Assembly (NCBI GenBank): GCA_030680855.1
Contig: JAUXUN010000079.1
Location: forward strand, 1-64,000
Reading direction: 5' to 3'
Source: Aestuariivirga sp.
GTDB lineage: Bacteria; Pseudomonadota; Alphaproteobacteria; Rhizobiales; Aestuariivirgaceae
DNA length: 64,000 nucleotides
Position numbers and translations under genes: made by a program. A model generated the notes under the pieces. That model was given only the letters and a program-made list of their open reading frames with translations. It did not search any database and was not told the DNA's origin. Positions 59,964-64,000 of this stretch are shown here, piece after piece; position 1 is the first letter of the stretch, and each line of letters opens with the position of its first letter.

Positions 59964-61438
59964 TAACGTTTTCCCATTGCTGAAAATCTTAGATCATCGA
60001 CGCCCGTGGCAAAGGTCCATGCGGCGGCGGCTGGTATTGTGCAGATCGCCCGGTGATAGCGGGCCTTGTGGCGGAAGGTGCAGATACCGTTTGCGTTTGT
60101 CGCCACAGGGCTTCCCGTGGTGTGGTTGTCCTGAAGCCTGTCGCGGTACTTGATGGCCACGGACGGCGTGACATTTGAACCCTCAACCATCGGCCTCAAC
60201 GCCCTAAGCAGGGCCTTCCTGCCGGGAATAAGCTGCGCATCGCCTGTCTCGATAGTCGCTGGCAAATTTGTTCCGGTGAAAAACCCCTGTTCATGGTCCG
60301 TGTTGAACCAGGCCAGAAGCAGGATGCCATCACCGGCATAAAAACGGGAGTCCACAGGGAACGGCAGGCCGTCTATCGTGGCCGAAAGGGCGTCAAGCCC
60401 GTCTATCGTATAGCCCGATTGCGTCAGTCCCGAATAGATGATTTCATGCTCAACCGCGACTTTTGACCATTGCCCGGTCGGCCAGTGGTAGAGCAGCAGC
60501 GTATCGGGCGAGCCCATGGTTGCCGATTCAGACGCAAAGCCCATGATGTAGCACATGCGGATAGGATCAATGGCGCTGGAAATCCGGTAAAGGTATGAGG
60601 CGTCCAGATTGTCTTCAATCCACTTGTCAACCTTCTCGGTGCCTATGGCTATGATTTCGGAGCCGCCACGGATCATGTAAGGCCCGTCATCGGAGAGGAA
60701 GAACGCGAGGTTTTCATAAGCGGCAACAGACCGTTCGGCGCGGCAACCCAACTGGTTTGAAATCTTGTCAAAACGGAACACGGTTGGCGGGCCTTCAAAG
60801 GCCATGCGGAATATCGACTTTTCAAGGAAAACGAGTCCGTATTCGCCGCCGACAAATCCCATGATCTGCCCGCCCTCGTAAAAATCCTGTGCGTCCGAAA
60901 GCGTTGTGGCGCTCGCCACCCAATCCTCGGCATCGGCAAAGGCCGACCATGTAAGGCGATTGAAGGCCGTGTTGCGCTTTGCAAGAATGGCGAAATCACG
61001 TACCACGCCGCCGAAACTTGCGGTTGGCGGGGTGCCGCCAAGGGCCGCGAAGTTGGTGGAAACGTCCAACTGGTAAATCTGCGGCGCGTCGTTGCCGTTT
61101 TGCGCGATAACCACATCGCCGAAAATAAAGAAATCCCACCAGCTATCGGCTGCGGTTGAATATGCCCCGCCCGCAAGCCGTGAAACATCGGTCCAGGCAA
61201 GGCCGTCACTGTCCAGCTTATAGAGTTTCGTTGCATCGCCGCAGAAGGTGTAGATCGTGCCTTGCAGGCCGCGCACCGAAATAGCGCCTTGCGCCCTTGC
61301 CGTGATGGCTCCGGTCACACCGCTGAAAGCCGGAAAGGGCCGAAAGCCTGTCTGTGACGGCACGACATTCAGCACGTCCATTGAGGCCGCTGAATTGAAT
61401 GACGCTATGTCAGGGAGCCACGGGGAGAATTTGATCAT
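59963..61438 (-). CDS. Phage stabilisation protein (P22 gp10-like)
   Basis: 491 residues, almost all beta, in the pattern of a propeller: SPWLPDIASFNSAASMDVLN, RGLQGTIYTFCGDATKLYKL, WWDFFIFGDVVIAQNGNDAP, RNTAFNRLTWSAFADAEDWV, and ERSVAAYENLAFFLSDDGPY. This series of YKL, DDGPYMI and WS motifs is typical of the DNA-stabilisation/tail-hub proteins of P22-like and related podoviruses, which close the portal after packaging. The adaptor gene lies upstream with a 4-base overlap, the usual order. Confidence 0.8.
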   Translation of the reverse strand: MIKFSPWLPDIASFNSAASMDVLNVVPSQTGFRPFPAFSGVTGAITARAQGAISVRGLQGTIYTFCGDATKLYKLDSDGLAWTDVSRLAGGAYSTAADSWWDFFIFGDVVIAQNGNDAPQIYQLDVSTNFAALGGTPPTASFGGVVRDFAILAKRNTAFNRLTWSAFADAEDWVASATTLSDAQDFYEGGQIMGFVGGEYGLVFLEKSIFRMAFEGPPTVFRFDKISNQLGCRAERSVAAYENLAFFLSDDGPYMIRGGSEIIAIGTEKVDKWIEDNLDASYLYRISSAIDPIRMCYIMGFASESATMGSPDTLLLYHWPTGQWSKVAVEHEIIYSGLTQSGYTIDGLDALSATIDGLPFPVDSRFYAGDGILLLAWFNTDHEQGFFTGTNLPATIETGDAQLIPGRKALLRALRPMVEGSNVTPSVAIKYRDRLQDNHTTGSPVATNANGICTFRHKARYHRAICTIPAAAAWTFATGVDDLRFSAMGKR

Positions 61439-62352
61439 ACGGTACCTGAAACGCGCTGGATAAGCGGTCCTGAACCGTGTCGGTCAGCCCGATTGCTGTG
61501 GGCCACGCCTTTCACAGCGCCAGAATAGTTCATGTACCATTTAATAATGTTGTCATCTTCACCGAGATAAAGCGCGGCCTCAAGCAATGCCCCGTAGAGA
61601 TAAATGCTTGGGCTGTGGCGGAACAGTTCGTTAAGCTCGGTCGAAAGCGCGGCGAAACGCCGATAGTAGGTGCCCTTGAGAAACCTTGTGCTGTCAGGCG
61701 GTGAGATCAGCCGGATATTGTCGCCGTCTATCGTATAGCCGTAGACCGTGCCGGATGAATTGACGCCTTCCATGCCCGCGAGAGCGCCCGCCGTGATGAA
61801 TTCCAGTTGCCGGTCTTTTGCGGCGTCATCCTGGATATGCTTGAAACCGAGAAAGCGGGCGGGCAAGGGTGCGCTGCCCGGTCCCGGCATCAGCTTGTAG
61901 AAGGTGCCGTCGTGATACACCGTGTACTGAGCGCCCAAGATAATATCATTGGCCTCCAGCGCGTCATTGTTGATGCCCTTGCGGATGGCCACCGCGCTTC
62001 CGCCCGTGGGTTGGAGTGTGGTTGCGCTGGTATTGGTAAAGCCCGCCACAAAGGTGAGCGATAGCCCTAGCGCGACGGTAGGGGCCGTCATCGTTAGCGT
62101 CTGGGCATTGGCTGACCCACCGCTGGTTCCGCCGTCCTGGGCCGCTTCTATGCGAATGGTAAAGGGCTGTTCCATCGCCCGGATACGGAGCGGCGGGGAC
62201 CAGAACTTTTCTCCCGGCTCGCCGAAGCCGTAGTGAATGCGCTGTTCGGCCAGCGTCACCCATTCGTCGTCCCTGTCAGTCACTATCGAGGTTGAATCAT
62301 CCTCATAGTTCTGGATAGCCGACAACAGTTCAGCATAAGTTGAAATCGCCAA
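61435..62352 (-). CDS. Head-tail adaptor protein with inserted fibre-type domain
   Basis: 305 residues. The N-terminus (STYAELLSAIQNYEDDSTSI, WVTLAEQRIHYGFG) and C-terminus (FRHSPSIYLYGALLEAALYL) match the gp4/gp11-type podovirus adaptor proteins that sit between portal and nozzle. Between about residues 72 and 156 an extra beta domain is inserted (ANAQTLTMTAPTVALGLSLT, FTNTSATTLQPTGGSAVAIR, YTVYHDGTFYKL). It resembles the module at about 60-141 of the tail fibre (51500-52804) in this prophage. The downstream gp10-like gene supports the assignment. Confidence 0.75.
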   Translation of the reverse strand: MAISTYAELLSAIQNYEDDSTSIVTDRDDEWVTLAEQRIHYGFGEPGEKFWSPPLRIRAMEQPFTIRIEAAQDGGTSGGSANAQTLTMTAPTVALGLSLTFVAGFTNTSATTLQPTGGSAVAIRKGINNDALEANDIILGAQYTVYHDGTFYKLMPGPGSAPLPARFLGFKHIQDDAAKDRQLEFITAGALAGMEGVNSSGTVYGYTIDGDNIRLISPPDSTRFLKGTYYRRFAALSTELNELFRHSPSIYLYGALLEAALYLGEDDNIIKWYMNYSGAVKGVAHSNRADRHGSGPLIQRVSGTV

Positions 62353-62446
62353 TTGAATTCACCTTTCAGAGGGTTTGGGCGGCCTTCGGTGAGGAAAAAC
62401 CGCCCGCCCCTAAGCGCTGCACGGGAGAGGAGCCGGAGCGCTATTC

Positions 62447-63193
62447 CTAGCGCTCACGCCAGACGTAAATGTAATCAATTGTCATTACGTCGGCAGCGGC
62501 GGAACCCGCCTGAACGCCAAAGCTGACGGTCATTTCAGTTGTGGAGGGTGTTGCGGTAAGCGAGCCCAGCACTACGTCATCAACCGCATAGGTGAAGGTT
62601 GAAATGCCGTCGTAGAACCATGACACCTTGAGAAAGGTATCATCGACAACGGTATGAATGCCGGTTGTCGCGGTATCGACCGATGCCGACATGCTGTGGA
62701 AATCAAGCAGTGCGTCGCCGTCATCCTTTTGGAAATAAACCCCGGCAGACGTTGCCAGCGGCGTGGTGTCCCGGATATGCAGGCCCATGACAAAGTCGGA
62801 CTGCGTTGCATCGCCAATCTTGAAGCGGGATTCGAAATACATCTGCTTTCCGGCAAGAACGGTGAAGATTTCACCGACCGACTGCAAATGTGCCGCGTCA
62901 TCCTCAGCGGTGAGCGTGGTGAGTACCAGGGTGCCGCCATTGGCATCACCCATGGCCTGTGTCGAGTCGTTGATTTCAGTGACTACCCAGTCGCCAGCGG
63001 TGTATTTGAAAAAATCATCAAACCACGTAAAGTCGCGGGCACCGAATGGGGTCGTGAGTTTGTCACGCCCGCGCATCCAATGGGCTGCCGGAAGGTTGTT
63101 GAAGCCTTCCGAGAAGTTGGCCGGGGCGGCATAGGCAAGCCCTGCGGCCATGGCAAGAGCGGCAAACGCCGCCAAAGGACGGTAAAGTTTCAT
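62447..63193 (-). CDS. Secreted lectin-like (ConA fold) phage protein
   Basis: 248 residues. It begins with a Sec signal peptide (MKLYRPLAAFAALAMAAGLA, cleavage likely after AYA). The mature part is one beta-sandwich domain: FTWFDDFFKYTAGDWVVTEI, YFESRFKIGDATQSDFVMGL and TFLKVSWFYDGISTFTYAVD. This pattern (DDF...DW, YFExRFKIxDATQSDF, VYFxKDDGDA) is common in phage proteins near capsid genes and suggests a jelly-roll decoration or lectin protein. A signal peptide is odd for a virion protein. An 8-bp inverted repeat, GAGCGCTA/TAGCGCTC, spans the stop (62436-62455). Confidence 0.72.
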   Translation of the reverse strand: MKLYRPLAAFAALAMAAGLAYAAPANFSEGFNNLPAAHWMRGRDKLTTPFGARDFTWFDDFFKYTAGDWVVTEINDSTQAMGDANGGTLVLTTLTAEDDAAHLQSVGEIFTVLAGKQMYFESRFKIGDATQSDFVMGLHIRDTTPLATSAGVYFQKDDGDALLDFHSMSASVDTATTGIHTVVDDTFLKVSWFYDGISTFTYAVDDVVLGSLTATPSTTEMTVSFGVQAGSAAADVMTIDYIYVWRER

Positions 63194-63289
63194 TGTAGTC
63201 TCCGTTAATAGTTAGGGGGCTGCGTTATTGGGGCTTGCGCCGCTCAATTTGTGTCTATCTCTCCACCTGTGGGGGTGTTGCGGGGGAAC

Positions 63290-63364
63290 TGGCTCTGCCT
63301 CTTGGAGTCGAACCAAGATTGGCGCAGTCAAAGTGCGCTGTCCTGCCTGTTAGACGAAGGCAGA
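63290..63364 (-). tRNA. Phage tRNA-Gln (anticodon TTG)
   Basis: 75 bases fold fully: acceptor TCTGCCT with AGGCAGA (all seven pairs), G73 and CCA (63290-63292), anticodon stem GCGCA/TGCGC around CTTTGAC, T-stem CTTGG/CCAAG. U1-A72 and anticodon UUG are the identity features of tRNA-Gln. The D-stem is short (GTC/GAC). Just upstream (63365-63400) the minus strand shows GGGTAGCTTAAGCGTAAAGT, like the 5' half of another tRNA with a D-arm but no remaining anticodon arm. It may be a tRNA remnant. Confidence 0.85.
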
Positions 63365-63518
63365 AAGACGAGAGCACTTTACGCTTAAGCTACCCGGCAT
63401 TGGTGTTTGCCGAAGTCGGTCGCTACACCTAACATCTCTCTCGAATGCTTTCCCATACCAAATTTAGTGATTCATCGCAAGTGTTGCGGGGGAATAAGGG
63501 TGGTGTTAGGGTGGCGGG

Positions 63519-63659
63519 ATGGAAACGTTTTTCTTATGGACCGGCGTTTTGTTCTGGATAGTCTTTGGTGCCTGCTGGCTGATAATTGAGATCGCAAGAT
63601 GGTTTCCGGATGAAGAGCCGGACGAGGATGCTCCTTATGAGCATCCCATTGGGCATTAG
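63519..63659 (+). CDS. 46-residue membrane peptide, plus strand
   Basis: METFFLWTGVLFWIVFGACW then LIIEIARWFPDEEPDEDAPY: one membrane span and an acidic tail. The codons end 3 bases into the end of the convergent minus-strand gene. It is opposite in direction to all neighbours and has only a weak G-rich ribosome site, so support is moderate. Confidence 0.4.
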   Translation: METFFLWTGVLFWIVFGACWLIIEIARWFPDEEPDEDAPYEHPIGH

Positions 63660-64000
63660 GCCGATCCTATAAAACTGCGGATGCCCCGGTTGAACTTTCC
63701 GCCCTGGACCCACGCCATGTCGAGGTTTCCGCCCTCTATTTCATTCGCATAGGTGTCAGGCGTGGCGTGTCCCCAGCGGGCATCAATCATTATGTAGTCG
63801 GCAGGATAATAGGCGAGAGCAGCAACATTGGCATTCCCGGCCTGTGAAACAAAGCCCTGTAGATAGTATTGCCATGCCCTTGCCCATGCCCTGCTTTTCT
63901 TCACCGCCACGAGGAAAGCCTGGACTTCCTCACTGCCACTTATTGCCCTGTCCCAGCCGCCCTCGTATTGGAACGCTATTTTGCCGTGCGCCGCCATTTC
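63656..64000 (-). CDS. C-terminal part of a phage protein, glycoside-hydrolase-like
   Basis: At least 113 residues; the reading frame is open to the window edge and the Met at 63997 is probably internal. The block HGKIAFQYEGGWDRAISGSE is like the catalytic-strand motif (YEGG with a Glu) of cellulase-type glycoside hydrolases. It is followed by an aromatic-rich helix (SRAWARAWQYYLQGFVSQAG), then DYIMIDARWGHATPDTYANE. If correct, this is a virion-associated sugar-cleaving enzyme. Major capsid protein is an alternative. Without the upstream part this cannot be settled. Confidence 0.4.
   Translation of the reverse strand, partial: EMAAHGKIAFQYEGGWDRAISGSEEVQAFLVAVKKSRAWARAWQYYLQGFVSQAGNANVAALAYYPADYIMIDARWGHATPDTYANEIEGGNLDMAWVQGGKFNRGIRSFIGSA

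Larger units (their letters stand above)
44826..64000. mobile_element. Podovirus-type prophage, left part
   Basis: From about 44.8 kb to the window edge all recognisable genes are phage-like. First come small coupled plus-strand genes, then a minus-strand lysis and virion block with P22 gp10-like, adaptor, tail-fibre, holin and endolysin proteins, a GIY/HNH-type mobile endonuclease and a phage tRNA-Gln. The right end is outside the window. The left end is not fixed: the tRNA-Thr repeat belongs to the other side of the tRNA, so the prophage attachment site may be different. No integrase, repressor, terminase, portal or replication gene is present in the visible part. Confidence 0.85.

Noticed and set aside
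62436-62455. Inverted repeat at the end of the lectin-like gene as a terminator
   Set aside because: Good 8-bp stem but no T-tract on either side.

Overview
The window is high-GC chromosomal DNA of an alphaproteobacterium, most likely a Hyphomicrobiales member. The evidence is a RegB/RegA redox two-component pair with SenC, an MmcB-type repair protein, polyhydroxybutyrate genes (PhaZ depolymerase, phasin, acetoacetyl-CoA synthetase), an ATP-type PEP carboxykinase, a PdhS/PleC-like kinase, and a tRNA-His without an encoded extra 5' G but with A73, as known in a subset of alphaproteobacteria. The species cannot be named from the sequence alone.

Layout, host part (1-43.3 kb). The left edge holds the tail of an IS630-type transposase, then tRNA-Arg(CCG) and an acyltransferase broken by a one-base frameshift in a run of six G. 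Next are polA (with an AT-rich insertion and an in-frame palindromic repeat), a GNAT and a MarR-type regulator, then pckA. A carbohydrate locus follows: a four-gene ABC importer, an aldo-keto reductase, a GntR/FCD regulator starting inside a 34-bp perfect palindrome, and a divergent altronate dehydratase. Then come PBP1A, a YgjP-like metalloprotease, phaZ, senC divergent from regB-regA, mmcB, an aspartase-type lyase, a ten-gene Mrp-type antiporter operon with three NuoL/M/N-like subunits and a split MrpA, tRNA-His, a phasin, a large PAS histidine kinase, a two-domain Fe(III)-type permease, acetoacetyl-CoA synthetase, an AsmA protein, moaE and a membrane-anchored nuclease.

Transition (43.3-44.8 kb). 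A 27-bp direct repeat, being the 3' end of tRNA-Thr(GGT), flanks a 1.4-kb remnant of an integrative element. It carries a decayed tyrosine-integrase gene next to the intact tRNA.

Prophage part (44.8 kb to the right edge). Nine small, mostly ATGA-coupled early-type genes on the plus strand face a long minus-strand late operon of podovirus type: a glycoside-hydrolase-like C-terminus at the edge, a secreted lectin-like protein, head-tail adaptor, P22 gp10-like stabilisation protein, several virion or ejection-type proteins, a tail fibre, an envelope/lysis cassette with holin and GH19-type endolysin, and a phage tRNA-Gln. Terminase, portal, replication genes, integrase and repressor are not in the window and presumably lie to the right.

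The most unusual part is within the lysis cassette. Between tail fibre and endolysin sits a block of overlapping genes encoding a MotA/TolQ/ExbB-like channel protein, an ExbD/TolR/MotB-like peg with a YfaP (DUF2135)-like periplasmic part, a membrane-anchored coiled-coil protein and several tiny membrane proteins. This looks like a phage-encoded ion-driven envelope machine of unknown purpose (lysis, exclusion, or a Zorya-like defence).
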